Of a stretch of 64,000 nucleotides of DNA, positions 8,651 to 17,097 are shown in pieces. The position numbers and the translations under genes are program-made. The notes under the pieces are model-generated. The model saw only the letters and a program-made list of their open reading frames with translations, was not told where the DNA came from and did no database searches. Every line of letters starts with the position of its first letter. The first letter of the stretch is position 1. This DNA comes from Scybalousia_A sp052170555 (GTDB taxonomy: Bacteria > Bacteroidota > Bacteroidia > Bacteroidales > P3). The stretch spans positions 1-64,000 of the forward strand of contig JBQNAI010000003.1 in assembly GCA_052170555.1 (NCBI GenBank), written 5' to 3'.

Positions 8651-9835
8651 ATGAATAGGACAGAATTTTTGAGTTATTTTGAACCAATATCACTAAGTAG
8701 CATAGCGTTTGTAAAAGGAGAGGGGTACGAACGTTGGGGGGATAAGATGTTTGTGAATAGCGAACACAAGCCATTGGAGGATATTGATGCAGAGGTTAAG
8801 ATAGCATTGATAGGAGTTAAAGAGGATAGAGGGTCATTGAAAAAACAAGGTTGTGCCTACAATCCGGATGAAGTAAGAAGATTTTTCTATCAATTGATGC
8901 CTCAAGCTACAAATTTGAAGATGGTAGATTTAGGCAATTTACGAATAGGTAATACCCTGAATGACACTTATTTTGCAATGGGAGAGGTAATAGGTTTCTT
9001 ATTGAAAAAAGGTATCATTCCTGTTGTAATAGGTGGTAGCAACGATTTAGCAATAGGTATGTACAAGGGTTATGTCAATGTATCTCAAATAATAAATATG
9101 ATGGGTATTGATGCAAAATTTGATTTGATAAGTGATGAGGACCCCGTAAGTGATGAAAATTTTCTGCATGAGATACTATGTAGCGAACCGAACTATTTAT
9201 TTGATTATACCCATTTAGGGTATCAGACATATTTTGTTGATTATAAGGCATTGGAATTATTGGATGACTTGCATTTTGAGAGATTTAGATTGGGAGTAAT
9301 ACATAACAATTTAGGTAAATGCGAACCCATTATCAGAGATGCAGATCTGATGATAATAGATACTAATTGTCTGAGAGCCTCTGATGCACCGAGTAGTCCT
9401 TCTCCACATGGTTTTTATGGAGAGGAACTCTGCAAAATAGTTAATTATGCAGGTATGAGTGACAAATTAACCTCTATCGGATTCTTCGGTAATAATGTTT
9501 TGGAAGATTTAGGAGGTAGGACATCACAAATTATAGCTCATGCCATATACTATTTCATTGAAGGAGTGTTGTGGCGTAAAAATGACTATCCTTCCGAAGA
9601 CGATGATAATTATTTAACATTCAAAGTATTAACAACTAATTTGGAAGATGAGATAACGTTCTACAAATCCAAAAAGAGCGACCGCTGGTGGATAAAAGTA
9701 CCATGTACTGATTTAATGAAACAAAAATATATTCGTCATTATATTGTTCCGTGTCTTTATTCCGATTATGAGGCTGCCGGCAGAGGACAATTACCAGAAA
9801 GGTGGTTTATTGCCTACCATAAATTGAATGTTTAA
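8651..9835 (+). CDS. arginase/formimidoylglutamase-fold protein with degenerate metal site
   Basis: The ureohydrolase fold is recognisable: GIIPVVIGGSNDLAIG (residues 121-136), then FDLISDEDP (157-165), then DLMIIDTNCLRASDAP (232-247). In active arginase-family enzymes these are GGxH, DAHxD and DxD-x-DP and bind two Mn(II) ions. Here the His of the first motif is Asn131, the His of the second is absent, and the third reads DTN. A canonical binuclear site is therefore unlikely, and the protein may be inactive or have a different role. About 80 residues after the core are extra. It follows murA by 10 bp and is probably in the same operon. Confidence 0.8.
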   Translation: MNRTEFLSYFEPISLSSIAFVKGEGYERWGDKMFVNSEHKPLEDIDAEVKIALIGVKEDRGSLKKQGCAYNPDEVRRFFYQLMPQATNLKMVDLGNLRIGNTLNDTYFAMGEVIGFLLKKGIIPVVIGGSNDLAIGMYKGYVNVSQIINMMGIDAKFDLISDEDPVSDENFLHEILCSEPNYLFDYTHLGYQTYFVDYKALELLDDLHFERFRLGVIHNNLGKCEPIIRDADLMIIDTNCLRASDAPSSPSPHGFYGEELCKIVNYAGMSDKLTSIGFFGNNVLEDLGGRTSQIIAHAIYYFIEGVLWRKNDYPSEDDDNYLTFKVLTTNLEDEITFYKSKKSDRWWIKVPCTDLMKQKYIRHYIVPCLYSDYEAAGRGQLPERWFIAYHKLNV

Positions 9836-9853
9836 TACATTTTTTAATTAATT

Positions 9854-9914
9854 TTGATATTGCAATAACGATATTATAAAATTAAACTAAAATGCTTGAT
9901 ATTGCAATAACGAT
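9854..9914. repeat. 19-bp direct repeat with 42-bp period
   Basis: TTGATATTGCAATAACGAT occurs perfectly at 9854-9872 and 9896-9914. The start-to-start distance of 42 bp is two units of 21, or four helical turns. Each copy contains the palindrome TATTGCAATA. The pair sits upstream of the sigma-54 activator gene and could be a phased operator, a remnant of a 21-bp array, or both. Confidence 0.8.
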
Positions 9915-9989
9915 TATTGAGTTATATGTACTGAATTTATTGGGTTGCAAGAGTAATCAAATAAGATAAATTACAAAAAAACTAAGTTT

Positions 9990-11156
9990 ATGTACAGCGT
10001 ACTTATAGTGGATGATGAGCGAGCTATACGCAGAGCGTTGAAAGATATATTGGAATTAGAGAATTACACTGTTTTTGAGGCATCTGATGGTAAGCAAGCT
10101 CTTGATATGTTGAGGGATAGGAATGTTGATTTGATTTTTTGTGATATAAAAATGCCAAAAATGGATGGTATGGAATTTTTGGATAAATACAGTCAATATT
10201 CTTCTTCACCTGTTGTAATGATATCCGGACACGGTACGATAGAAACTGCAGTTGAATGTTTGAAAAAAGGTGCTGTGGATTATTTGGAGAAACCTTTTGA
10301 TTTAAATAAAGCTCTTAGTGTGACAAAATCCAATATAAACAAAAACCCTAATAATATTCCAAAACAATATAAACTACAAAAAACTTTGAAACAAACATCC
10401 GATCTATCCAATACTGTTATTATCGGTCAGAGTGATTTGATAAAAAAAATGATAGCAATGATAGACAAAGTAGCTCCGACAGAAGCTAAAGTACTAATCA
10501 CAGGTGGAAATGGTACTGGCAAGGAATTGGTGGCAAAGATGTTGTTTGAAAAATCGCTTCGCAATAAAAAACCGTTTGTTGAGTTGAATTGTGCTGCAAT
10601 TCCTAATGAGTTAATAGAAAGTGAGCTATTCGGACACGAAAAAGGATCTTTTACGACAGCTATTGCCAAACAAAAAGGGAAGTTTCAATTAGCTGATACC
10701 GGGACTTTGTTTTTAGATGAAATAGGCGATATGTCTATGAATACGCAAAGTAAAGTATTGCAAGCCATTCAAGAGAAAAAAATATTACCTGTCGGCAGTG
10801 AAAAAGATATTAAGGTAGATGTTAGAATAATCTCTGCGACCAACAAGAACTTGCGACAAGAGATAGAAGAAGGTCGTTTTAGAGAGGATCTGTATCACAG
10901 AATCAATGTTATAGAGATAAAAGTGCCGGACCTAAACGATAGGAGAGAAGATATACCTTTGTTGGTTGAACATTTTTTGAGCTTACTTGCCAAAGAGAGT
11001 AATACTAAAAAGGTAAAGATGGAAAAAAATGCCATAAAGTTTTTACAAACTCTTAATTACACAGGGAACATACGTCAATTGAGGAATATAGTTGAGCGTT
11101 TGATGATACTTTGCGACCAAACGATTACACTCAATGATGTTAAAAAATACTTATAA
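9990..11156 (+). CDS. sigma-54-dependent response regulator without a DNA-binding domain
   Basis: This is an NtrC-like activator. The receiver domain has D8, D9 and phospho-acceptor D52, with K101. The AAA+ domain has Walker A TGGNGTGKE (residues 171-179) and Walker B FLDEIGD (241-247). The loop that contacts sigma-54, normally GAFTGA, reads GSFTTA (219-224). The protein ends at residue 388 with NDVKKYL, so the usual C-terminal Fis-type helix-turn-helix is missing. It may therefore act from solution or through partners. No histidine kinase is adjacent. The sigma-54 gene is at 44.2 kb in this window. Confidence 0.9.
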   Translation: MYSVLIVDDERAIRRALKDILELENYTVFEASDGKQALDMLRDRNVDLIFCDIKMPKMDGMEFLDKYSQYSSSPVVMISGHGTIETAVECLKKGAVDYLEKPFDLNKALSVTKSNINKNPNNIPKQYKLQKTLKQTSDLSNTVIIGQSDLIKKMIAMIDKVAPTEAKVLITGGNGTGKELVAKMLFEKSLRNKKPFVELNCAAIPNELIESELFGHEKGSFTTAIAKQKGKFQLADTGTLFLDEIGDMSMNTQSKVLQAIQEKKILPVGSEKDIKVDVRIISATNKNLRQEIEEGRFREDLYHRINVIEIKVPDLNDRREDIPLLVEHFLSLLAKESNTKKVKMEKNAIKFLQTLNYTGNIRQLRNIVERLMILCDQTITLNDVKKYL

Positions 11157-11170
11157 TATTGGGTATAATT

Positions 11171-12055
11171 TCAAGATTTGACAATTTTTTTGCCGACTAC
11201 TATTAATAAAACGGCAATTAAAATTAGTAATATGCCCATTGCTAATCGTAAAGTGAAGAATCCGTCAAATATTGTCAGAGAAATTATTACAGCAGTTACA
11301 GGTTCCAATGCTCCCATAATGGCAGTAGGAGTAGAGCCAACATAAAAAATACCTATATTCAAAAAAGTCATAGCTATTATTGTGGGTATGCATGCTAACA
11401 TAACACACCATCCCAGGGAACTCCACGAGGGTATACTAATAATTTGATTTTGAGGCATTAATAATGAGTAGATAAAAGTAGTTATAGCAGCAAATAACAT
11501 TATATAGAAAGTCATCTTGAATGGTGTCATACTGATTTTGGAACGATTGACAATCACAATATACACAGCATAAGTTAAGGATGATAGCAAGACAAGTATA
11601 ACTCCCAATGTTGAAAGTTTGACGTCTCCATCTCCTTTATATAACATCCCGATACCGGAAACACTCAAAACAATGGACAGTATGGTTGTTAAAGATGTTT
11701 TTTCTTTGAAAAATAATGCCATGATGATAGCTACCATTATCGGATAAGCAAACAGTATGGTAGAGGCAATACCCGAATCCATGTATTTGAAAGAAGTATA
11801 CAAAGTCAAAGCAGATGCAGAAAAGATAATCCCCAAACTACTAAGAACTTTAAATTCAAAATGATCAATTCTAAATGGTACTTTGTTTATTTTAAGTATA
11901 ATTGAAAGAATGATAACTGCAAAAATAAAACGATAAAAGATAACACTCGTGGGATTGAATCCGTCTTGATACAAAAATAAAGCACCCAAAGGATTGGTAC
12001 CATAAGCAATTGCGGCAATTATTCCAAAGAAATATCCTTTAACTTTGTTATTCAT
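11171..12055 (-). CDS. EamA-family (DMT superfamily) transporter
   Basis: The protein has ten predicted membrane segments arranged as two EamA repeats; GYFFGIIAAIAYGTNPLGAL opens the first. Members export or import metabolites such as amino acids or sugar derivatives, and the substrate cannot be read from sequence. The open frame extends upstream to 12100 but would run into a terminator hairpin. ATG at 12055, giving MNNKVKGYFFG, is chosen, for 294 residues. It converges with the sigma-54 activator, with 14 bp between the stop codons. Confidence 0.88.
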   Translation of the reverse strand: MNNKVKGYFFGIIAAIAYGTNPLGALFLYQDGFNPTSVIFYRFIFAVIILSIILKINKVPFRIDHFEFKVLSSLGIIFSASALTLYTSFKYMDSGIASTILFAYPIMVAIIMALFFKEKTSLTTILSIVLSVSGIGMLYKGDGDVKLSTLGVILVLLSSLTYAVYIVIVNRSKISMTPFKMTFYIMLFAAITTFIYSLLMPQNQIISIPSWSSLGWCVMLACIPTIIAMTFLNIGIFYVGSTPTAIMGALEPVTAVIISLTIFDGFFTLRLAMGILLILIAVLLIVVGKKIVKS

Positions 12056-12082
12056 AAAACAGATAGAAGACAACCCAAAAAC

Positions 12083-12102
12083 AGGTGAGATTAATCTCAC
12101 CT
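12083..12102 (-). terminator. intrinsic terminator of the threonine dehydrogenase gene
   Basis: AGGTGAGATTAATCTCACCT is a perfect 20-bp palindrome. Read on the minus strand it is followed by TGTTTTTGG, a short U-run. It lies 27 bp after the stop codon of the upstream minus-strand gene and ahead of the EamA gene. Confidence 0.75.
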
Positions 12103-12129
12103 ATTTTCAACTTTCATAAAAAAAATAAG

Positions 12130-13086
12130 CTACCTATTAAATTTTATTTTCAGTTTTTCTATCATATCTTTACTCATCTTCTGCAAATCATATTCAGGTT
12201 TGAAGCCCCATTCTTTACGAGCACAAGAATCATCCATCCAGTTAGGCCAACTATCTGCAATACTTTGTTTGATAGCATCAACATCATAAGTCATTTTAAA
12301 GTTAGGATAATACTTTTTTACCTCATTATATATCTCTTCGGGGTCAAAGTGCATAGCTGTAACATTGAATGAGTTGCGATGAATAAGTTTGCTTGCATCT
12401 GCTTCCATAATATTAATTGCAGCATTTAAAGCATCCGGCATATACATCATATCCAATTGCGTACCCTTTTTTAGTGGGCAAACAAAATCCTCACCTTTTA
12501 CCGCTGCATAGTAGATATCTACTGCGTAATCGGTAGTACCGCCACCTGGAGGCGTTACATAAGAAATAAGTCCAGGAAAACGTACGCTACGGGTATCAAC
12601 GCCAAATCTCTTGTAATAATAGTCTGCTAACAATTCTCCTGTTACTTTTGTTACTCCATAGATGGTACCGGGACGCTGTATGGTATCTTGTGGTGTACCG
12701 TCAAGCGGAGTATTTGGTCCAAAAGCACCAATAGACGATGGAGTAAATAAAGCACATTTATTCTCTCTTGCTACTTCCAAGCAATTGATTAAGGCTCCCA
12801 TACCTACATTCCAACCCAGCATAGGATTCTTTTCTGCCGTTGCCGAAAGGATAGCAACCAAATTGTAAATAGCATCAATATCATATTTCTTTACTATTTG
12901 TGCTATCTGGTTAGTATCGCAAGCATCTACTTTGTCTGTCGGACCTGATTGTCGTATAGCTTCAGTTAATCTATCGGGATTCAAATCAGTTGCCACAACA
13001 TTGCTTCCCCCATAGACTTCTCTTAATCTCATTGTCAGTTCTGAGCCAATCTGTCCGCCCGAACCTAATACCAATATTTTTTTCAT
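12130..13086 (-). CDS. NAD-dependent epimerase-type L-threonine 3-dehydrogenase
   Basis: This extended short-chain dehydrogenase has the NAD-binding motif GSGGQIG (residues 8-14) and the catalytic Y143-x-x-x-K147 in YGVTK. Its sequence style (LVAILSATAEKNPMLGWNVG, SSIGAFGP) is that of the UDP-galactose-epimerase-like threonine dehydrogenases that oxidise threonine to 2-amino-3-ketobutyrate. Kbl, which uses that product, lies directly upstream on the same strand 94 bp away and strongly supports the assignment. ATG 13086 (MKKILVLGSGG) is preferred over the in-frame TTG at 13110. Length is 318 residues. Confidence 0.87.
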   Translation of the reverse strand: MKKILVLGSGGQIGSELTMRLREVYGGSNVVATDLNPDRLTEAIRQSGPTDKVDACDTNQIAQIVKKYDIDAIYNLVAILSATAEKNPMLGWNVGMGALINCLEVARENKCALFTPSSIGAFGPNTPLDGTPQDTIQRPGTIYGVTKVTGELLADYYYKRFGVDTRSVRFPGLISYVTPPGGGTTDYAVDIYYAAVKGEDFVCPLKKGTQLDMMYMPDALNAAINIMEADASKLIHRNSFNVTAMHFDPEEIYNEVKKYYPNFKMTYDVDAIKQSIADSWPNWMDDSCARKEWGFKPEYDLQKMSKDMIEKLKIKFNR

Positions 13087-13180
13087 TCTATTTATTGAAA
13101 TATTTATCAAACAAAACGTTCAATAGCGAATAACTCTTTAATTAAAATAGTATCCGCCATTGAACATTGTTTATCGTATT

Positions 13181-14371
13181 TTATTTTAATACCCCTAATT
13201 GTTTACCAATCTTAGTAAAGGCAGCAATACATTTGTCTAACTGTTCTTTTGTATGTCCTGCACTCACTTGAACACGAATACGAGCCTCACCCTTAGGCAC
13301 AACAGGATAATAGAATCCCGTTACATATATACCCTCTTCCGATAAAGCGGCGGCAAACTTTTGAGATAATGGTGCATCGTATAACATAACTGCACATATT
13401 GCGGATTGCGTCGGTTTGATATCAAAACCTGCCGCTTTCATCTTTTCAACAAAATACTTTGTATTCTCGTGCAAAATATCTTGCAACTTATTATCTCTTG
13501 TTATTATATCAAATGTTTTGATTGCTGCTGCTGCTACCATAGGAGGTATGGAATTAGAGAATAAGTATGGACGAGATCTTTGACGCAACATCTCTATTAT
13601 TTCTTTTTTACCCGTAGTAAATCCCCCCACAGCTCCTCCAAACGCTTTACCAAGAGTACCTGTAATAATCTCTATCTTCCCTATAAGATTATACTGCTCG
13701 GTAGTACCTCGTCCTGTTGCTCCGACAACTCCGGCAGAATGAGATTCATCTACCATAACCAAAGCATCGTATTTCTTTGCTAACTCATAAATTTTGTCAA
13801 CGGGTGCAACATTACCATCCATTGAAAATACACCATCTGTACAAATAATTCTGTGTCTACAATCTTTGGCCTCTATCAATTTTTGCTCCAACTCATTCAT
13901 ATCAGCATTAGCATAACGCAAACGTTTAGCCTTACAAAGTCTTACACCATCTATAATGGAAGCATGATTCAAAGAATCTGAAATGATGGCATCCTGATCA
14001 TTGAACAATGGTTCAAAGACACCTCCATTGGCATCAAAACAAGCAGCATAAAGTATGGTATCCTCTGTGCCAAAGAATTCTGCAATACGTCTTTCTAACT
14101 CTTTGTGCAAATCTCCGGTACCACAAATAAAACGGACACTACTCATACCGTAACCTCTTGTATCCATGGCTTGCTTAGCAGCATCTATCAATTCTCTATT
14201 GTCTGCAAGACCTAAGTAGTTGTTAGCACAGAAATTCAAAACATCTCCTTCGTTTTTTGTTTTGATGGCAGCAGCTTGTGGAGTAATGATAACTCTTTCG
14301 CTTTTGTAAAGACCATCATTTTTTATTTGCTGAATCTCTTGCTGTAAATATTTTTGAAATTTATCATACAT
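13181..14371 (-). CDS. kbl: 2-amino-3-ketobutyrate CoA ligase (glycine C-acetyltransferase)
   Basis: This PLP enzyme of the alpha-oxoamine synthase family cleaves 2-amino-3-ketobutyrate with CoA to glycine and acetyl-CoA. The PLP lysine is K242 in TGTLGKAFGG. DESHSAGVVG (208-217) and CANNYLGLA (48-56) are family motifs. Its 396 residues match E. coli Kbl. Together with the dehydrogenase downstream it completes threonine breakdown to glycine. A -7 box TACTTTTG lies upstream at 14433-14426. Confidence 0.94.
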   Translation of the reverse strand: MYDKFQKYLQQEIQQIKNDGLYKSERVIITPQAAAIKTKNEGDVLNFCANNYLGLADNRELIDAAKQAMDTRGYGMSSVRFICGTGDLHKELERRIAEFFGTEDTILYAACFDANGGVFEPLFNDQDAIISDSLNHASIIDGVRLCKAKRLRYANADMNELEQKLIEAKDCRHRIICTDGVFSMDGNVAPVDKIYELAKKYDALVMVDESHSAGVVGATGRGTTEQYNLIGKIEIITGTLGKAFGGAVGGFTTGKKEIIEMLRQRSRPYLFSNSIPPMVAAAAIKTFDIITRDNKLQDILHENTKYFVEKMKAAGFDIKPTQSAICAVMLYDAPLSQKFAAALSEEGIYVTGFYYPVVPKGEARIRVQVSAGHTKEQLDKCIAAFTKIGKQLGVLK

Positions 14372-14425
14372 GACTTTAACCTTTTTTTATTAGTTATACT
14401 TCATTATTTATCTCAATACGGGTTG

Positions 14426-14433
14426 CAAAAGTA
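14426..14433 (-). promoter_or_regulatory. -7 box of the kbl operon
   Basis: On the minus strand the sequence reads TACTTTTG, matching TAnnTTTG, about 55 nt before the kbl start. It is divergent from the plus-strand box at 14488-14495. Confidence 0.5.
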
Positions 14434-14487
14434 GTAAAAATTTCCATAAAATCGGCATAAAACTATTATTTTTCTTGAAAACTTTAC

Positions 14488-14495
14488 TAATTTTG
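14488..14495 (+). promoter_or_regulatory. -7 box for the SAM-hydroxide adenosyltransferase gene
   Basis: TAATTTTG matches TAnnTTTG. Transcription would begin near 14501, leaving a leader of about 37 nt before ATG 14538. Confidence 0.5.
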
Positions 14496-14537
14496 CACGT
14501 TCAAAAAATATAGAAAACCAAAAAAGATCATATTTCT

Positions 14538-15323
14538 ATGCAGATTGTTACATTGACTACGGACTGGGGGACTAAGGATTGGTTTAACGGTCAGATAAAA
14601 GGTATATTATATTCCACTATTCCCGATGTAAATGTGGTAGATTTAAGCCATTCCATTCAGAAATTCGATACACGTCCGGCAGCTTTTGTAATAAAAAACT
14701 CATGTCTGAACTTCCCCAAAGGAACCATTCATATAATTGATATTAATACATACGAGGGAATATCCAAGTCTTTTATTGTGGTAAAATACAAAGAACAGTA
14801 TTTCATATGCACGGATAATGGATTGCCAAGTATGGTTTTTGAGGATGAACAAGTTGAGATAACAGATTGTTCCAATGTATTGTCGGATAGCAATTATTAC
14901 ACGTTTGCCGTATTGGATTTATTTGTTAAAATAACCAGGATAATTGTTGAGGACAAAGGGACAGATAGAATAGGTAATAGATTAGAGGGTTTTATGACTC
15001 ACCAATCTTTTCCTTTACCGATAATAAAAGAAGATAGAATTATTTGTCAGATAATCTATATTGATGATTATGGCAACGCATATCTTAACATAGATTACCC
15101 AACATTCGAAAAAATTTTGGCAGGAAGAAAATTCACCTTCTTAGCTGATGTAAGATGCGAAATAAATAAAATTTCCAAATCATACGCTGATGCAACTATG
15201 AAAAACAAAATACTATTAACCGTATCGGCAACCAATCATTTGGAACTTGCAGTAAGAGAAAACAGTATATCTCAACTGTTAGGATACAAGATAGGAAAAC
15301 AAATTGTAATAGAAATTAAATAG
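14538..15323 (+). CDS. SAM hydroxide adenosyltransferase family protein
   Basis: This belongs to the DUF62 / fluorinase-related family, whose members split S-adenosylmethionine with water-derived hydroxide into adenosine and methionine. TLTTDWGTKDWFNGQIKG (residues 5-22) corresponds to the conserved TDFGxxD start, and FICTDNGLPSMVFE to the PDNGLLS motif. The VDPGVGTxRR segment of many members reads IIDINTYEGISKSF here, so one substrate-binding stretch is divergent. Length (261 residues) is typical. It is a single gene with its own promoter and converges on the permease operon. Confidence 0.87.
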   Translation: MQIVTLTTDWGTKDWFNGQIKGILYSTIPDVNVVDLSHSIQKFDTRPAAFVIKNSCLNFPKGTIHIIDINTYEGISKSFIVVKYKEQYFICTDNGLPSMVFEDEQVEITDCSNVLSDSNYYTFAVLDLFVKITRIIVEDKGTDRIGNRLEGFMTHQSFPLPIIKEDRIICQIIYIDDYGNAYLNIDYPTFEKILAGRKFTFLADVRCEINKISKSYADATMKNKILLTVSATNHLELAVRENSISQLLGYKIGKQIVIEIK

Positions 15324-15389
15324 AATGTTTTTTTTGCAAGATAAGTTATAAGTTGCATAGAGTTGGAAAATAGAAAGGTGTTGCGTAAG

Positions 15390-15419
15390 ATGAATGTATC
15401 ATTTATAACATACATTCAT
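15390..15419. terminator. hairpin between convergent genes
   Basis: ATGAATGTAT (15390-15399) and ATACATTCAT (15410-15419) form a perfect 10-bp stem with a 10-nt loop. It lies between two convergent genes and has no strong T-run, so it is a probable but weak bidirectional terminator. Confidence 0.45.
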
Positions 15420-15483
15420 GGTATTAGATACATTAATATATCTATTATTTAATTGCAAACATATACCATTTTGTTTATAAATG

Positions 15484-16566
15484 TCAAGATTGTTTTATGT
15501 CCATTGCTTGACGAATCGCATTACCTAACAAAAAGAATGACAATACCAATATCATAATAGCCAAACCTGGTATGATAGCCATGTAAGCGGCATCCAGGAT
15601 TATATAACCATAGTTTTCCTTTATCATACTTCCCCATGAGGGTATAGGAGGTTGAACACCAATACCCAAAAAGGACAATCCGGCTTCTTGTAATATGGCA
15701 GTAGCAAAATTGGATGCAACTATAACTGTTACGGATCCTACAACATTAGGTAGGATGTGTTTGGTTATCAATCTGAAATCCGAAAATCCTAATGCTCTTC
15801 CTGCAAGGACGAATTCTTTCTCTTTCAAACTCATAACTTGTCCTCTTACCATACGAGCGATATCTACCCACATGGTAAGTCCTACGGCAACGAATACTTG
15901 CCAAAATCCTTTTCCTAAGGCAAATGTTATAGCAATGACGAGTAATATTGTTGGCATTGACCATATGACATTGATTACCCACATTATAATGTTATCTACT
16001 GCACCTCCGTAATAACCTGCTATGCTACCTAATGTAACGCCAATTACAAGTGCAATAAATATTGCAATAAAACCAACAGTCAACGATACTCTTGTACCTA
16101 TCATAAGTTGCGATAACAAATCTCTGCCATATTTATCGGTTCCCAAATAATATGTCTTGTCTACGATTTTATATTTTATGTCTTTATTCAAAGTTATTTT
16201 CTCTCCTTCGTTAGGTGTGTCAGAGGTATAAGTTTCATAAGTTAAAGTATTGTTTTTATTTATCTTATAGTCATAAATAGGAATATTAGTTGTAGAGCAA
16301 ACCGTCCCGAAAAACATATTGTGGAACCATCGTTGGATAGTATTTGTATTATCATCTTTTAGGGTATTTGGGGAATAGATTTGCAACATCTTGATTTTAA
16401 ATCCCGGTTTTTTAACTGCAATTTCCAAATGCTGTTCATTGGCGTAAGGAGTCTTATCCGGAGTTATGGCATATCCCAACACGGCAATTACTACAAAGAT
16501 AATGATAACTGCTAATGAGATGATAGCCAATGGATTTTTCAATAAACGTTTCACTATTATAAACAA
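15484..16566 (-). CDS. ABC transporter permease, OppC/DppC-like
   Basis: This is an inner-membrane permease of the binding-protein-dependent peptide type. After a first membrane segment (about residues 13-33) comes an extracytoplasmic stretch of about 100 residues. The five-helix core follows, with KYGRDLLSQLMIGTRVSL and the EAA-like cytoplasmic loop GRALGFSDFRLITKHILPN. At 360 residues it is longer than the usual OppC because of that stretch. No partner permease, ATPase or binding protein lies beside it, so it is an orphan here. It sits 7 bp after the MIP18-family gene and is surely co-transcribed with it. Confidence 0.88.
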   Translation of the reverse strand: MFIIVKRLLKNPLAIISLAVIIIFVVIAVLGYAITPDKTPYANEQHLEIAVKKPGFKIKMLQIYSPNTLKDDNTNTIQRWFHNMFFGTVCSTTNIPIYDYKINKNNTLTYETYTSDTPNEGEKITLNKDIKYKIVDKTYYLGTDKYGRDLLSQLMIGTRVSLTVGFIAIFIALVIGVTLGSIAGYYGGAVDNIIMWVINVIWSMPTILLVIAITFALGKGFWQVFVAVGLTMWVDIARMVRGQVMSLKEKEFVLAGRALGFSDFRLITKHILPNVVGSVTVIVASNFATAILQEAGLSFLGIGVQPPIPSWGSMIKENYGYIILDAAYMAIIPGLAIMILVLSFFLLGNAIRQAMDIKQS

Positions 16567-16573
16567 CGCTTGA

Positions 16574-16888
16574 TTAAATCAGGTTCAATTCAAACTTGGC
16601 CTCATCACTCATCATACTTATATCCCAAGAGGGTTCAAAGGTCAGTTGTACCTGAACGTTATTTACTCCATCCACTTCTTTTACGCTCTGTTCTACCATC
16701 TGAGGCAAATCCTCTGCCACAGGACAGTTGGGAGCAGTAAGTGTCATCTGTATCAATACAAAGTAATCATCGTTTATATCTATCTTATATATCAATCCCA
16801 TATCCCAAATATTGACGGGAATCTCCGGGTCGTAGATAGTTCGTAATACTTGAATAATCCTATCTCTTAATATTTCTTTCTCATCCAT
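16574..16888 (-). CDS. MIP18/SufT-like (DUF59) Fe-S assembly protein
   Basis: This 104-residue single-domain protein of the MIP18 family assists insertion of Fe-S clusters. The start VLRTIYDPEIPVNIWDMGLI contains the DPExP motif, and TAPNCPVAEDLP carries the conserved Cys. It may be the free-standing counterpart of the domain missing from the Mrp protein at 0.5 kb; that is inferred. It leads a two-gene operon with the OppC-like permease. A -7 box lies 20 bp upstream. Confidence 0.92.
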   Translation of the reverse strand: MDEKEILRDRIIQVLRTIYDPEIPVNIWDMGLIYKIDINDDYFVLIQMTLTAPNCPVAEDLPQMVEQSVKEVDGVNNVQVQLTFEPSWDISMMSDEAKFELNLI

Positions 16889-16908
16889 TGCAATATCAAT
16901 TTAGTATG

Positions 16909-16916
16909 CAAAATTA
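16909..16916 (-). promoter_or_regulatory. -7 box of the MIP18/permease operon
   Basis: The minus strand reads TAATTTTG, matching TAnnTTTG. The predicted start near 16903 gives a leader of about 15 nt. Confidence 0.45.
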
Positions 16917-16997
16917 ATCAATATTTTTCACTTACTAATTATTTATTTTCGCAAAACTGCATCTGTTCAAATTACGACTACATTTGGGTAAATTCTT

Positions 16998-17060
16998 TCG
17001 TAACAATAAATAATTAATCTCTGACTTTAATTTATTAAAACGCCGTTTTATTATAAAAAC
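16998..17060. repeat. 21-bp-phase repeat units before truA
   Basis: Three units begin at 16998, 17019 and 17040. The middle one (CTCTGACTTTAATTTATTAA) resembles units at 27.1, 41.2, 55.2 and 61.4 kb. The last (ACGCCGTTTTATTATAAAAA) resembles the ACGCCG/ACGGCG units at 21.5 and 27.1 kb. The truA -7 box begins seven bases later, so the last unit overlaps the expected -33 region. Confidence 0.6.
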
Positions 17061-17066
17061 TATTCG

Positions 17067-17074
17067 TATATTTG
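17067..17074 (+). promoter_or_regulatory. -7 box of truA
   Basis: TATATTTG matches TAnnTTTG, and the expected start near 17080 leaves a leader of about 18 nt. The -33 position falls in the ACGCCGTTTT repeat unit and is not TTTG. Confidence 0.5.
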
Positions 17075-17097
17075 CAGGACAAAATAGATCAAACAAA

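Noticed and set aside
12056..12100. Upstream start for the EamA transporter
   Set aside because: It would begin within the terminator palindrome; MNNKVKGYFFG at 12055 fits the family.
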